Shown piece after piece: positions 1-12,486 of a stretch of 64,000 nucleotides of DNA. This DNA is from Pseudoips prasinana (Eukaryota > Arthropoda > Insecta > Lepidoptera > Nolidae), in the NCBI GenBank assembly GCA_951640165.1, contig OX621242.1, positions 17,477,501 to 17,541,500 of the forward strand, given 5' to 3'. The position numbers and the translations under genes were made by a program. The notes under the pieces were generated by a model, which ran no database searches, had not been told where the DNA came from, and saw nothing but the letters and a program-made list of their open reading frames with translations. The stretch's first letter is position 1, and each line of letters opens with the position of its first letter.

Positions 1-660
1 TACACAAAATACATACAGTAAGATGCGATACTGTATGTATGCTTAGTAACGATCCTAAGCATAGGTTCCAGATTACTTATTACAAAGACAGTTTGATGCG
101 ATAATGCGTTTACGTTAAATAACTTAATCAGATCTAACATAATGTTACTTTTTGTAATGAGAGCATATAGCCATCCTATGTTTATGTTAGGCAGCAATTC
201 TAGCCATACCGACCAGGCGTACTTATATAACGGGAGCAGTATGTAAGCTATACTGTACTCATGCTTAGCAAGTACATACAATGTGATCTTATAACTTATT
301 ATAAGAATTGTAAGTCTTTTTAATTGCATTGCATCTAAGTTTGTTGAGTTCTTTTTAATTGAGTTGCGATGTAACACCACGTCATAAATACAGTGCAGTA
401 AATTTGCTTCACTGGGAATATAATAAGTAATTGTAACTAAAAGTCTTATTCATCCATAATGCAAGCAGTAACTTTATCGGCTGTTTCTTAGAGTTATTCG
501 AATTTCTACGTAAAATTTTGATGCGAGGCGGGGCAGGAAGGGTAATTCGAGTGGCAGACAATCAGGCATAGTTTTAGTAGAGAGTGCACGCCCGGCAAAA
601 TAGATTCTGAAGATCAAATATACCAACAAACAAATCTGGAAAATATAACGGTAGCCAGCC
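1..660. other. No supported feature
   Basis: AT-rich sequence with no convincing frame, tRNA or repeat family recognised. Confidence 0.6.
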
Positions 661-839
661 TCACAGTGCTTGTAGCGGGGGCTCTGGGTACTCGTGAACG
701 ATCACACCAGTACCCGCGCCGTACACTGCAGTCTCTGCGAGACTCTCACCCGGGGCGGGGAGGGGGCATGAATGCCTGCCTCTCTCCCCAGCACGCACAA
801 GCGTGTCTAGGCAACCTACAGCAGGTTACCTCTTCCTTA

Positions 840-1620
840 TACAAACAAGTGGAGTTCCCCTCCTCCAAAGCCAGCGATCCCAGAGCCGGCTGGGCGCCGG
901 AGAGAAACCAGCCGGGCGCCGTATAGTCTCTCGCGCTGGTTAATAAAGCTCCTAATACAACTTGTGCTACATGCAACAGCAAGGCATACAAATTCGTCAA
1001 AGAGAACGTAAAACAAGATAAAGATAATGACATCGTTTACGTATGTGTAGATCTTCAAAAGGTAATAATGCTTCCTCGCATATACAGCTACAAAGTAGCA
1101 ATACATAATTTTACCCTCAATTGAGCATCCGATACTGTTTTTGCCGAGCTCCCCAAACAACTCGTTAATGTAAAGATTGAAAAGAGTAGGCGAGGTCAGG
1201 CCTCCCTGCCTCATGTCATACTCCAATCAATAAATACATTTCCGAAAGGGCACCCGACCATCTGACCTGGTTAGTTTGGTGGCCATACCAGCAGTATTTA
1301 AAGATACTTACCAGCTCTTTAGGTATACCTGGCTTACGCATCTTTGCCACAGGATATTGTAACTTACTAGGTCAAATGCCTCGGAGAGATACAAAAAAGC
1401 ATCGTACACCGGTGTGTTTTGGTCTGTATAGTACCTGACTGTATGTTTGAGCGTCAGAACAGCCGCTTCTATAGATGTTTCAAAAACCGAATTGACCGCT
1501 CAAGCACACCATCAAGCACTTTGGCTGATATAGTTGCCAGAGAAATAGGTCGATAGTTGTCTATATCGGACGTGTCTCCCGTTCTGTCGTTCTTGATTGG
1601 GATATCTCATAAAGTAAAAA
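840..1620 (-). pseudogene. Decayed LINE reverse transcriptase
   Basis: On the minus strand, in different frames, RT motifs appear in order: IPIKNDRTGDTSDIDNYRPI and SLATISAKVLDG (about 1610-1490), a LSEAFDLV block (about 1385), EYDMRQGGLTSPTLFNLYIN (about 1220-1160), and YTYVNDVIIF where F/YADD is expected (about 1035). Several stops and frameshifts separate them. GC-rich sequence on the left (660-940) may be its 3' part. Clade not assigned. Confidence 0.72.
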
Positions 1621-1821
1621 GAGTCCCACTGTTTTGTGATTGACAATTGTTTGGCAGATATCAGTGCCACAGACAAAAATTAAGTAACATGGACAGAACC
1701 CTCGGGAGATGAGGACCTGCATTTTGGAAGTGTCTATGATTATCTTAGTATAGAACTAAGACAATCATGTCCGGACGACTTACCTCTCGCCTTTTTTTAT
1801 ATCAGAGGGCGACAAACGAGC

Positions 1822-2095
1822 ATGTGGGTAAGTGATCACCGCCGCCTATCGACACTCCCAGGAATCGCTGGTGCGTTGCCGCCTTTAAGATTCAGCAAAC
1901 AAGTGTTGATGACACTTCCCCAAACCCCGATGAGATCTGCCGACCGTATTCATACGCAGAAACCCAACATTAGAATTATGAATGTTATTATTAAGGAATG
2001 TCTTCTTTATATAGAGTTTATTATATCATGCCCCTCTTTACACGCTCTCCGAATCGACTCACCCGATAGCAACGTCCGGGGTGTTTAATTTCGGT
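1822..2095 (+). repeat. Dispersed repeat, copy 1
   Basis: GTGGGTAAGTGATCACCGCC, GACACTCCCAGGAATCGCTG and GTGCGTTGCCGCCTTTAAGA are shared in pattern with 7040-7200. A coding-like frame over it is not supported. Confidence 0.55.
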
Positions 2096-2450
2096 GTTAT
2101 CGTTCTGAGTGAGCGATATTACTTTAAAATTTTGCCTAAATATGTCCGCTGTCCCTTTGGATCAGACATGCCATTGAAGCTCACGGGCAAGTACTACAGG
2201 CTTAGGTTGCATTTCTAGGTAGCTTTCCAAAACTTTTAAAATCGTCTATTTGTATGATCAGTAGCCAAAATATCGGCTTTGATTTTTTCCTGGTTATTTT
2301 GACAAAACGTTAATTTCTGCTTAAACAGTTTGCGTGTTTCATACAGTGGTCCACTTCTAAGCCTATCGTGCCATACCCAGTTAAAAAAAGCCCTGATGGC
2401 TAACAATAAAACATAAACGATAAAAAATTTAATTTTGGTTTGTATGGTTA

Positions 2451-2497
2451 CTTAGCATAAACACAGTAAAAAACACACTTACTGTGTTTATGCTAAG
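2451..2497. repeat. Perfect 19-bp hairpin, 9-nt loop
   Basis: CTTAGCATAAACACAGTAA and its exact complement TTACTGTGTTTATGCTAAG are separated by AAAACACAC. Confidence 0.85.
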
Positions 2498-2827
2498 CGT
2501 TTTCTAAGAGAGACCCTCTAGGAGATGCTTAGCTTAACAAAAATAATTAAGTTATTTAGTCAGTATATTACTCAAAATTGCTTTCAATATAAAGAATAGA
2601 TATGTGCAGAGATCATCTTTCATTTAAGGTATCAACCGACATGATCTAATAACAAACAAAGGATTTATGAAAGATTTTCGCACCATAACTTTTACCGCGT
2701 TTTTCTCGAAACTGTCTAAACCGTACTTACTGCAACTATGTTATTGACGGCAGATATAACCTCACGCATTTTTGTGAGTAATGGTGAATACTGCATTATG
2801 AAGGTTTTCATAGGACTCATATTGAAG

Positions 2828-2950
2828 TACTACCGCCAGCACATCAAGCTTCCCCAATCTGTCAAATTTCGCCAATTGAAAGTGAACCTTATGCTTAGGT
2901 GATAAAGTTGAAAATCTATAAAAGAAATTTGACAGATTGGCGGCAGTACA
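2828..2950. mobile_element. Fold-back MITE, family A, copy 1
   Basis: Ends CCGCCAGCACATCAAGC and the inverse of CAGATTGGCGGCAGTAC, with the shared centre AGTGAACCTTATGCTTAGGT and GTTGAAAATCTATAAAA. This copy has a diverged right end. Confidence 0.75.
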
Positions 2951-3269
2951 TAGATGTTACTAACATAAGTTAAGAATAACTGTTACTAACACTACGGGTT
3001 TTATAATATTATTATTTCTTTTATTATTATTATAAAAAAATGTATTCTAGCTAATTTTTGGTACAATGGTAGTTTAAATTTTAAATAAAATACAATCCAA
3101 GTTATTCGCTTCTAAAACAGCTTTTGAAAAATAATTTAAAGTCAGTTCAGTAGTTTTGTGTTTATGCATTACAAATATACAAAAATTCTAATATTATTCT
3201 AATACAAAAAAAAATCTATTCAACTGCGATTATGCCAACGAATTTCATTTTAAATGTATGTATTGTATG

Positions 3270-3295
3270 TATATATATATATATATATATATATA
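3270..3295. repeat. AT dinucleotide microsatellite
   Basis: About 13 AT units in an AT-rich stretch, with TGTATG repeats just upstream. Confidence 0.9.
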
Positions 3296-3483
3296 GGGTT
3301 GCTTTTTTATAAAATATGGAAATCAGTCTTGGTCATGGCCATCTGATCCCAAACTAAGCAGAGCTTGTACTATTTAAACCAAATAACTTATTATTATTTT
3401 TTATAACACACTAGTAGTTAATAAGCTGATACGTGAGTATCAAATAGCTTAACGGATATACGACATATCTTAACTGATATACG

Positions 3484-3738
3484 ACGGTCACCGTAGCCTA
3501 GTTGGTAGTGCTCCTGCCTACGAAGCTGGTGGTCCTGGGTTCGAATCCCGAAATGCAAATATTTGTGTGATGAGCACGAATATTTGTTTCTGAGTCATGG
3601 ATATTTTCTATGTATTTAAGTATTTATCTAGCTATATAAGTATGTATATCGTCGCCTGGTACCCATAGTACAAGCTTTGCTTAGTTTGGGGCTAGGAAGA
3701 TCTGTGTGACACTGTCCCTAGATATTATTATTATTACA
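3484..3738 (+). mobile_element. tRNA-derived SINE, family 1, copy 1
   Basis: The head has pol III box A (TAGCCTAGTTGGTAGTG) and box B (GGTTCGAATCC). The body has GATGAGCACGAATATTTGTT and TATATCGTCGCCTGGTACCC, and the tail GACACTGTCCCTAGATATTA. Two further copies are at 34058 and 58871. Confidence 0.88.
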
Positions 3739-3779
3739 TATACCTCTTTTCTTTTGTAAATACATACTTATATAGATAA

Positions 3780-3893
3780 CTAGCTATACCCCGCGGTTTC
3801 ACCCGCGTTAAAGTAGTTTTGGCGTAAAAGAGAAACAAAGATACATCCATACATCTATTCCCACAAAATATCGCATTAATAATATTAGTAGGA
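3780..3893 (-). mobile_element. Short Helitron (minus orientation)
   Basis: Read on the minus strand it starts TCCTACTAATATTATTAATG and ends with CGCGGGTGAAACCGCGG and TATAGCTAG. The centre is shortened compared with other copies. Confidence 0.8.
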
Positions 3894-3994
3894 TGTGTGC
3901 CTCTAGAGGATGTGGCAGTGCACGCCGCACCGTAATAACTCGCAGATAGTAGATGTTTTTCCTACTTACTTGACACTTATCGTCATATTTTGGA

Positions 3995-4163
3995 CAATTC
4001 ACACAATATCTCTAAAAATTTTAGCCTATGTGTTATTCTGATGTATAAGCTATATTATTGTAAACTTTCATTAAAATCCATTCAGAAGTTTTTACTTGAA
4101 AGAGTAACAAACATACATCCATCCATACTTACAAACTTTCGCGTTTATACTATTAGTAGGATT
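3995..4163 (-). mobile_element. Helitron 5' fragment (minus orientation)
   Basis: On the minus strand: ATCCTACTAATAGTATAAAC, GCGAAAGTTTGTAAGTATGG, ACTTCTGAATGGATTTTAAT and AACACATAGGCTAAAATTTT. No CTAG end is found; it lies about 100 bp from the copy at 3780-3893. Confidence 0.72.
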
Positions 4164-4165
4164 AC

Positions 4166-4255
4166 ACCCAGGCTCAGGACTAACCCAATCGGGAATCGAG
4201 CCCATAACTTGCTGTGTGAAAGGCAAGCATTTACCAACCACGCCAAGCGGATTGT
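4166..4255 (-). mobile_element. tRNA-like SINE head, inverted
   Basis: On the minus strand: TTGGCGTGGTTGGTAAATGC and GGGCTCGATTCCCGATTGGG, as in the family at 12487. The body is missing; it lies against a Helitron fragment. Confidence 0.6.
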
Positions 4256-4299
4256 ATATCTTAACTCAATCATATAGTATTTAAGTTATCCTACTTATT

Positions 4300-6840
4300 A
4301 AACATTTATCAACGCCTACATATGCAAACACTCAACAATGTGTAAAATACGTTATAGGAAGCGCTAACACGCATAGATAACAAGACATTTGCAAAAACAG
4401 TAAATACTTCTCTTTGATTGATTGAAAAAGATAAATTGTGATGCGAACCTTTTTTGTTCAATATTAAAAACTAAAAGCAAAGCGCAAATTTTTTAATGGT
4501 TCAAAAGTAAATAAATACTGATGTCGGAAGTGTTGGTGCGGCTTTTTTATGTTTGAACAATCATTAATTAGATGCGTTTTATTGGCTCTTTATCGATGGA
4601 GATCCTCTGATAGTTGCCGAGTGACAGATTTATTGCTCGCACAAGGTAATGTTTTGTTCACTCTTCCTGGTGTTCAATGAGATTTTGTTCAACTTTATAC
4701 TACGCCTAATTTTGCTGAGTACCAGACTCTTTAAGAATAACATGTATTACGAAAATTGCAGACTCCGACTCATATTTGATCTCTATTCTTTCTAGTAACT
4801 AACTGCAGACTTTATTATTATTCTGTAATATTCGAAACTTAGCGGCATATAACGAAAACTACTGTGTAGAAACAAAGTATTCTTTTAGCAATCAATAACA
4901 GGCCAGCTTGGTAATGTATGAAAATGAAAGTCATCCGGTACACGTAATGTAACATAGTAATATCCTGGGACATTATTTACACACGGCCATCTGATCCCAA
5001 ACTAAGCATAGCTACTATGAGAACCAGATAACTGATATATACAGGATGGCCGAGGAGTTGACGTTCAAACGCAAAATTCCGATATTTTAATAACTAAAAT
5101 AAAATAACTAAAATAATAAATAAAATATTAAGACACGGACTACCTAAAAAAAGGTGTCATCTTTGTCATTACATTCAATTCTACATAGAATAAACTAATA
5201 AAATAAAACATGTCTCTAGCTAATCTGTGTGTAACTGTCATTAACTATGGACTTTGTCCGAATTAAAAGTAAGAGGTCAATCTACATAGATAAATTTAGG
5301 GATATTTTAAATTAAATTTTAAAAAAAACTTTGAGTTAACACGCCAACCCAACTCACATAACGTTCCGTATAATTATTGGTATATACTATTTAATAATAT
5401 ACCTGCTCATTAAGTAATTTATCTCAATCTATACCTATACATATTATAAAGAGGTAAATCCTGACTGATCTGACCGGCCTATGTTACTTTTCGTAAAGTG
5501 TCATAGGATATTAAACTCTTACATAACGAAATAAGGGTTATATTATCTTGTCCTAAACAAGTGCCAATCGCATAATATATGCAGAGGATTCATTGAAGCT
5601 GATTATAAAAAAAGAAAAGGAGTTTCGGCATAAGGCACACAAGCACAATCTCTTGAGGACGCAATTAAAATACTTATAATGAAGTATAATAAGGGCACCG
5701 AAATAAACAAACAATAAGTAGGTTTATGGATGAAAGTTCGTCAATATAGTATTTACATGAAAAACAAATTTTGAGATGGTATTTATTATAAAGAATATCA
5801 TTTGATTACAAAATTAAAGTACTTACTTATCTCGAAATCTTCTACAAAGCTTACTTATTTAAAATTTAGCATAATCCCGCTGATTGCAACTTAAATTAAA
5901 ATAGATGCGTAACATCTGACATATTATCGATCCGTATAAAAAATTTAGATAATTTAATGTAGAAATTTAGCCCAAAGTAGCGTAGCCATCGTATACACTA
6001 TGTTGTCCGGCAGTACGTCGTGGTGTGCGTAATATGGATTGACACTTGACACTATATGATAGACATCTCCGCCACCGCACCCGCTCATTGGTCAAATCAA
6101 ATAGTGCGCACATGCGCGCTTCCCTGGATTCCTGTAACACTTTTCCGTCCTTTTTCCAAAACCATAATTAATATCCAACAACCGAGAGGTAAAATGTGTG
6201 CATACCAACAAGTGGAAGTATGCTAATATCGAGAAGTGAAAGGGTTTGGCGAAGATAGGGAAGTATGGAAGAATATCTAGCTAGAGAGATAGACCTTTAC
6301 ATGGGTATAAGATACCAAAGTCAAGGGTCAAACTTCGTTCTAAGTGTAATATGGCATTGGAGATTACACGCAAATGTCCTTTACATATTACACCCATGTG
6401 TCACAAAAAATTGATATTGGACTATTGTGGATACAAATGCTGGAGACAAAGGGTACTATCAAAAACGTGGGTAGAACTAGTTAACTAGGACATTAATTTC
6501 TTATTATTACTAAATAATACTTTATAAATAAATAGGTTCATACAAAACTAATTTTGACGTCAGAGTATAAAGGAGCATCTTATCATCTTATTTTTGAGGA
6601 AGGCTCAATCACAGGCGGAAATTTTATATTACAAGAATCCATTTAAAGATAGTGATGACGAATTACATTAATCGTAAATTTATTTTGGTATAAATAACGG
6701 GGATAAGAATTGCAAATGAACTAAAGTAATTTAAAAGGTTTTAGGTGACGAGTCACCATTCATAAAATGTTAATACTGTTTCGCTTGTATGTGTGATTAT
6801 GTTTTAGCCGTAAAAATATTTAATAAGCCATAAAATTGTT
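4300..6840. other. AT-rich, no supported gene
   Basis: Only a SINE tail fragment is visible (GGCCATCTGATCCCAAACTA at about 4985). The rest has no convincing coding frame. Confidence 0.6.
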
Positions 6841-7039
6841 GTCGCTTGTTGTCTAAAAGATTTTATTCGATAAGCAGAGACCATTCTAAAGGTTGTTTTA
6901 GTAAAAGTAAGACTATAATTCAATTTTTAGGACACTTATATATAGATAGCTACATTTTAATGAGTATTTATAAACATCACGTAAAACCTGTAGTATGGAA
7001 AATAAAGACATTCATTCATTCAATGAGAAAGGAACGAAA

Positions 7040-7240
7040 AAAATTCAGTGGGTCACCTGATGGTAAGTGTTCATCGCCGCCCATGGACACTCGCAACTCC
7101 AAGGAGTCGCGGGTTCGTTGCCGGCTTTGAAAAGAGTCTTCCCCTATGAGCTCGGGCGATCACACTCAGAATCACAACATTAAAATATTAATGTTATTAT
7201 AGAGGAATGTCTTCTGTAAGGTGGAGGTATCTCCCCAGGC
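7040..7240 (+). repeat. Dispersed repeat, copy 2
   Basis: GTGGGTCACCTGATGGTAAG, GACACTCGCAACTCCAAGGA, GTTCGTTGCCGGCTTTGAAA and CTTCTGTAAGGTGGAGGTAT match copy 1 and a common lepidopteran repeat pattern. Confidence 0.55.
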
Positions 7241-7944
7241 GGCTAATTTTTATTGTAAGCCAACATGTTTGATCTAATAATCTAACAATGCACCGACATC
7301 TGTTACTTTTAGTTGAACACATTAAATATATTTGCGTTATACGAATTGTTTACGACAAAAGTCAGAAAAGCCTTAGTATTAAAATGGTAAAAATGTAAGT
7401 ATAGTTTCGCTCGTTGTCTAGAAGAAATCTCATGTTAGTGATAAGACCGCCAATTGTATCTTATATTACCTATATATAATAGAACAATTTATAGAATGTC
7501 TATTGTTTCATATTTGTCTATTTCCAATCATCCATAATGACTGTTTTCCGATTTAACATTCTACCTTCAACTGTTACTTCAATCATTCAATCAATCAAAG
7601 AATCATTTACGGCAAATTATATTGTCATCAAAGAAAGAGGTAAATAAAAAATAATAAGATGTACTAAAGTATATCGGTTGTTAAGAGGCAGCCTTTAGTT
7701 CAAAGGCTGCCGCATGCCGCCATTGAATTGATACTGTGTTTCGTTTGGTAATCAATGTGTCGCATAATTCATGAACTGCCCGCCCGCAGTATTATGTAAC
7801 TTTTAGATTTGTCACCAGATGATATAATATAATTAGTAAATCTTTATTAAATTATCTCCATAAATTTCATCAGCTATTATTAAATAGAAAAATAAACGAC
7901 ACATTATTTTTAAAATTAGACCTTTTAAACATACGAATGAGAAA

Positions 7945-8009
7945 AGTATATATAATGCTGGATAACTCCAAAAGCATTCCTTTTGGGGTTATCCAGCATT
8001 ATATATACT
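7945..8009. repeat. 30-bp hairpin, 5-nt loop
   Basis: AGTATATATAATGCTGGATA then ACTCCAAAAG pairs with CTTTTGGGGTTATCCAGCAT then TATATATACT; the single non-identical pair is a T:G wobble. Confidence 0.88.
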
Positions 8010-8998
8010 ACGGGCATAATTTGCCAAAATCACCACACTTGGCACATATTACATTCGTTTCTTAATTATTATTTTTTAGCAAAAACTGCTTTTATTTGTA
8101 AGGTGCCGTAGTTATACTCGTAGTTTTTGTTATACGAATAGACAAAGACAAAACATTTTAATGTCGGTGTTTCGAAGAAGTATATTTATGTAGTAAAGAG
8201 AAATCAATTTAGCAAGTTTGCTTTTACTTCACCGTATGTTACCAAGCTAGCAAGTAGCCATAATTTCATGAATATATGTATAGATAAATATGAACTTTCA
8301 GTTTTGTTTTTTCAGTTTGTAAAGCAAAAAATTGTCTTTTGAAGTCAAAAATGTAATTTGATCTAAAACTGCTTTACTCCCAAATTTCTGCGGTTACTAT
8401 TTTTAGGTACAATATTTTCGTTTGAAAGGCAGTAAAGAGAAAAAATATAGGTGAATTGCTATTATTAAAGCATCGAAATTAGCCAAGCTAACAAGTACCT
8501 GTATTTTATTAGGGTAAATAAAAAAAAATCGTTGTTTAATTCTGGCTCTAAAGTATGGTTCGCCATTTTCTAAAAAACGCCATTGTCGATAAAATGGCAA
8601 ATTCTCGCCTATTATTTTGAGTTTAAAGTAATGTTATTTTATCGATTCTATGTTCCTTCGTAGGGGTTGTCGCGTCTAATCTATACATACAGCTACAAAA
8701 GTAGGCAGCATCTGCAAGTATCTGTGTAAAAGGTCAGGGCAGCTCAAACTACACGGTAATTAAAGGTTATTTTTGGCGATAACCATCAGTTAAACAGTTA
8801 CCTCCGTGCGTGAAATAAAAACCCACTGGTTGCACTTCTACAGACCTTGTAGGATGCTGGGCCTTGTAGTGCAAAAAGTCAACGCATTTGTACGTCAACT
8901 TAAGCCAAAGTTGAGGGCTGATGTATAGTAAAAACGGATATCTATTTGTGTTAAAGCGAAGCTGGATTTTCTGTTAATTATATAAATAAATGAATATA

Positions 8999-9232
8999 TT
9001 GGGACAACTTGTAAGTTGTCTGCCATCTGATTCTAAACTAGGAATACCTTGTACTATGATAACCCGATAACAGAGAAACCCACATAGGTATATTTCTAAA
9101 TACTTGCATGTTATAGCTACATTACATACAGGTACAGAACAAGTGATCATCACAAAAAGATTTTTACTGGATTGGGATCGAACCCACGACCTCTGGCTTA
9201 GCAGTCAGGGTCACTAACCAGTGACGGTCAAA
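8999..9232 (-). mobile_element. tRNA-derived SINE, family 2, copy 2 (inverted)
   Basis: Read on the minus strand: head with GACCCTGACTGCTAAGCCAG and GTGGGTTCGATCCCAATCC, tail ending GACAACTTACAAGTTGTCCC. Confidence 0.78.
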
Positions 9233-9779
9233 ATCTTATTCTCTTTTCCAAATTTTCATGTTGATGATCTTGATCTCTTCTGCAAATGTTCTTACATTAC
9301 CTACCCGTTAGATTACCACCTTAAAAACGCAATCACTCGCAAGCAAGAGTTTTATATATATTGTATCTCCCATTGCATATGTTTTTAAGACTGTATGTAT
9401 TCTGTAAGGTGGAGGTATTTCGCTAATTCCTCAATCAGGGGACTACCGCCAAATCTATAGCCGAAAGACTATGTGACCGGTAATTGATCTTTACTTACTT
9501 ACCAAAGATCGTACTTCAGCAAAGATCAATTGACAAGTCATGATATTTTTGGTCCTTTTTGTGTTTTGTCTTTCCCCTTAAACCACCACTGCAACTCCTG
9601 TAATCCAGGATCAATAGTGAATGAAACTGAGCGGTGAGCCGAGAAATCATCATTCATCATTCATCTAGTAGAGGGCATGCCCACGCTGCGTCTTCCACCT
9701 TAGGATTCCATTACTTATAGAAAATAATGGAAACCATATCCGTTACACGAACATGTTTATGCCATTTCCATCCAAATGC

Positions 9780-9925
9780 ATCCAAGCACGATGTGATCAC
9801 AATCACATCGTGATTGTGATCGGCGTTCAAATAGATGAAGACGACGTTGAAATCGATTGAACGAATGATTTAGTAATTTTTTTACCATCATCCATTTGAA
9901 CGCCGATCGCGATCACAATGACCGG
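9780..9925. repeat. Nested hairpin-rich repeat
   Basis: CACGATGTGATCACAATCAC then ATCGTG can form two alternative hairpins around ATCACAATCAC. The words ATCGGCGTTCAAAT (left) and ATTTGAACGCCGAT (right) form an outer 14-bp inverted repeat about 65 bp apart. Likely a MITE remnant. Confidence 0.55.
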
Positions 9926-10086
9926 CTAATTAGCCGGTAGCCTCCCAGACTCTTCTTGGATAGAAAGAACGCTATGATCCTACCATTCATTCAAGCACTG
10001 ACTCACACATATTACGGATTGCAGTAAAACGTGCATGGCGCCATACTTGGATGTGATAGTGATAACAAGGTAGGGTTCACCTAGCT

Positions 10087-10126
10087 CGTTATCATCATTC
10101 AGATTCAAATCTGAATGATGATAACG
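10087..10126. repeat. 40-bp palindrome
   Basis: CGTTATCATCATTCAGATT and AATCTGAATGATGATAACG are exact complements separated only by CA. Confidence 0.9.
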
Positions 10127-10129
10127 CAT

Positions 10130-12235
10130 GCATGAACTGATGCCGACTGGAGTTGGTTATGTAAAGGTTTTTTTCCTGTCTTTACAGGGCAAAAAAGATT
10201 CATGAAATTTAATTGTTTACTTACGTTATTTGCATTTTTTTCAGTTGATTTTGAGATAATGCATAATATTAATTATTTGGTGACAAAGGTTCATAAAGAA
10301 CTGTATCTTTTGACAATATAAAGATATTAGTTATAACTTATAAGTAACTTAGAAATAAATTCTGTTCCTGTAGTTTACAAATGAATACTTAAAAGGCCTG
10401 TGATGCATCGCCGAATTAACTCACATGAAGAGTCAAGGCAACGCTCTTTGCCACTCCGTTTGACAAGTAACATCGCCTGTTCGATACTCGAATACATTGG
10501 CCAATTTAAATGACACCGCAGTAATCGATCAGTTTTGTACCAAATTTGCTGATTCATTATATACACCTTATCTGTTTAAATAACATATAATATTATAATA
10601 ACACTAACATCACGTTGCAGCTTTTGATCAAAGATAAAATTATAACTTAATGTTTTTTCATAAATAAAAGATGAGAGTAACTAAAATATGTCAGATACCA
10701 ATCGAATTTATGTGTACAAAAAATAACGATTTTAACAAATGTATTGTATTTGTTAGTATTTATGTACCTAAATAGATATGTCATAGATATGAGCTTCTAA
10801 ATTTAGGTACCTATATAGACGTTTTGTAGCTGTGCCGCATTCCATATTATTAAACTTTTTACCTACTAAGATTAAAATTATATTATCTCTAAAGGCTTTA
10901 TATCTTACTGTTAAAAGCTCTCTGAGAATATGTACTATCTTTAATTACTGCTCTTAAATACTTGATTTCGACAATTACTTTTCATGTATACATTTCATGT
11001 ACAATATACAGTCAATTTGAATACTCCTTGTCTTTGGAAGTCGATTGAAAAAAAAACATGACACCAATATTGTTTAATTAGCAATTTATTATAATTATAA
11101 TAGATATCCCAGATAAGCTATCGAATTATTTTTCTTATTGTTATATTATTATTTATGTTACGCGATTTTCATAATATATGTGATCCTATTTCAATATTAG
11201 AACTCGGTTATAAGGAGCCGAAAACATATGTTGTTAGGTACCTATATATGTTTCAAAACTTAAATTTAAAAAGCAAAATATGAAAAACCTCAATATGATC
11301 AATCCAACTGTTTCAGAGCTATGATACAGACCGATAGACTCATAGACTTGACCATCAAACTTATGACACCCACCTTTCCCCGTCCGGGCTTGAATATTTT
11401 TCAGAACTCATGCAATGCATACCAACAAATGACTCAGGGCATTAGTGGTAATTACATTAACACCCAGATGAAAGACCAAGTTAATGAGTTCGCATGTGGT
11501 GAAGCAGTAAATACAGAGGCTGCCAAAGCAAGCCCCTGCATCGCTATGCAAAAATAAATCGGTCGGTGCAAATTAAAGGAACACATTAAGAATTCTGATT
11601 TACAACCAAAATTATAATACAATGGATATTGTTAAATTTATATCTCCTTATTCAATGATCTTGCAATACACGTAAGCTTACGTTTCATTTTAAAATTCGT
11701 ATCCATTTATCATCTTTATGGAGAATTATTGTAAGTGTATTATGTTAAACATTTGACTTGGTTCGAGAAATTCTTGTCCAAAGTAATTTTAATTTGCATA
11801 ATGTTTTTTTCATTAATGTATTATTATTATTAAATGTCTCGAATTGAAATAGTGGTGTCATCATCGCAATATAGTAGACTCTATGGCGTCGGATAAATGT
11901 ATATCTACGGTTTTATTACTTAAGTAGATACCTACAACGTTATTTATGATTTTATTTGGACTTGTAACACCACAATGACCGAGTATTCCGTCCAGCTTAA
12001 TATATTCATAGTCCATAAATATTGTAAATCCATTAAATGAGGACGATCTAAGAAGCAGGTACTATTACTGATAAGGTTGACATTAGGTAGGTACCGTATT
12101 ACTATATACTATATATACTGCCTTTATATATATCATCCTTTAGTTGTGGTCTTTTTAATTGATCCATCCATAAGTTATGTAACTTGAACTGACCTTAATT
12201 ATATTAAGTTATGTATGTAGAGCACTTGTCTCTAT
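10130..12235. other. No assigned gene; two exon-like patches
   Basis: The sequence is AT-rich except for 10420-10550 and 11320-11560, which are less AT-rich and open on the minus and plus strand respectively. They are discussed as possible exons in the findings, not annotated as genes. Confidence 0.5.
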
Positions 12236-12239
12236 GTAA

Positions 12240-12445
12240 CTGCACGTCTGGCGCAGCGGCTAAGACGGTCGCGTGGCCGCTTTGTATCCCGTTCCGGTTC
12301 GAATCCCGCGCAGGACAACTATTTATGTGACGCATAAATAGTTGTTCTGAATCTGGATGTACTTTGTGTCCGTCAATTATAATATGTTTGTGGAGTACCT
12401 CGCGACACAGCGATTAAATTCCGTAGTGCCAGCGATGTCTACAAA
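12240..12445 (+). mobile_element. tRNA-derived SINE, family 3, copy 1
   Basis: Head GTCTGGCGCAGCGGCTAAGA and GGTTCGAATCCCGCGCAGGA, body GACAACTATTTATGTGACGC, tail GGAGTACCTCGCGACACAGC. First of three SINEs lying one after another. Confidence 0.82.
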
Positions 12446-12486
12446 TAAAAAAAGAATCTGTGATGTTATGTAAATCTCGAAAGGAA

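Noticed and set aside
666..1033. GC-rich frames of 86-95 codons on both strands
   Set aside because: They overlap the end of a decayed LINE; no consistent protein is seen and the opposite frames are equally open.
3484..3570. Functional tRNA gene
   Set aside because: Box A and box B are present, but the same sequence continues into a shared body and tail in three copies, so it is a SINE head.
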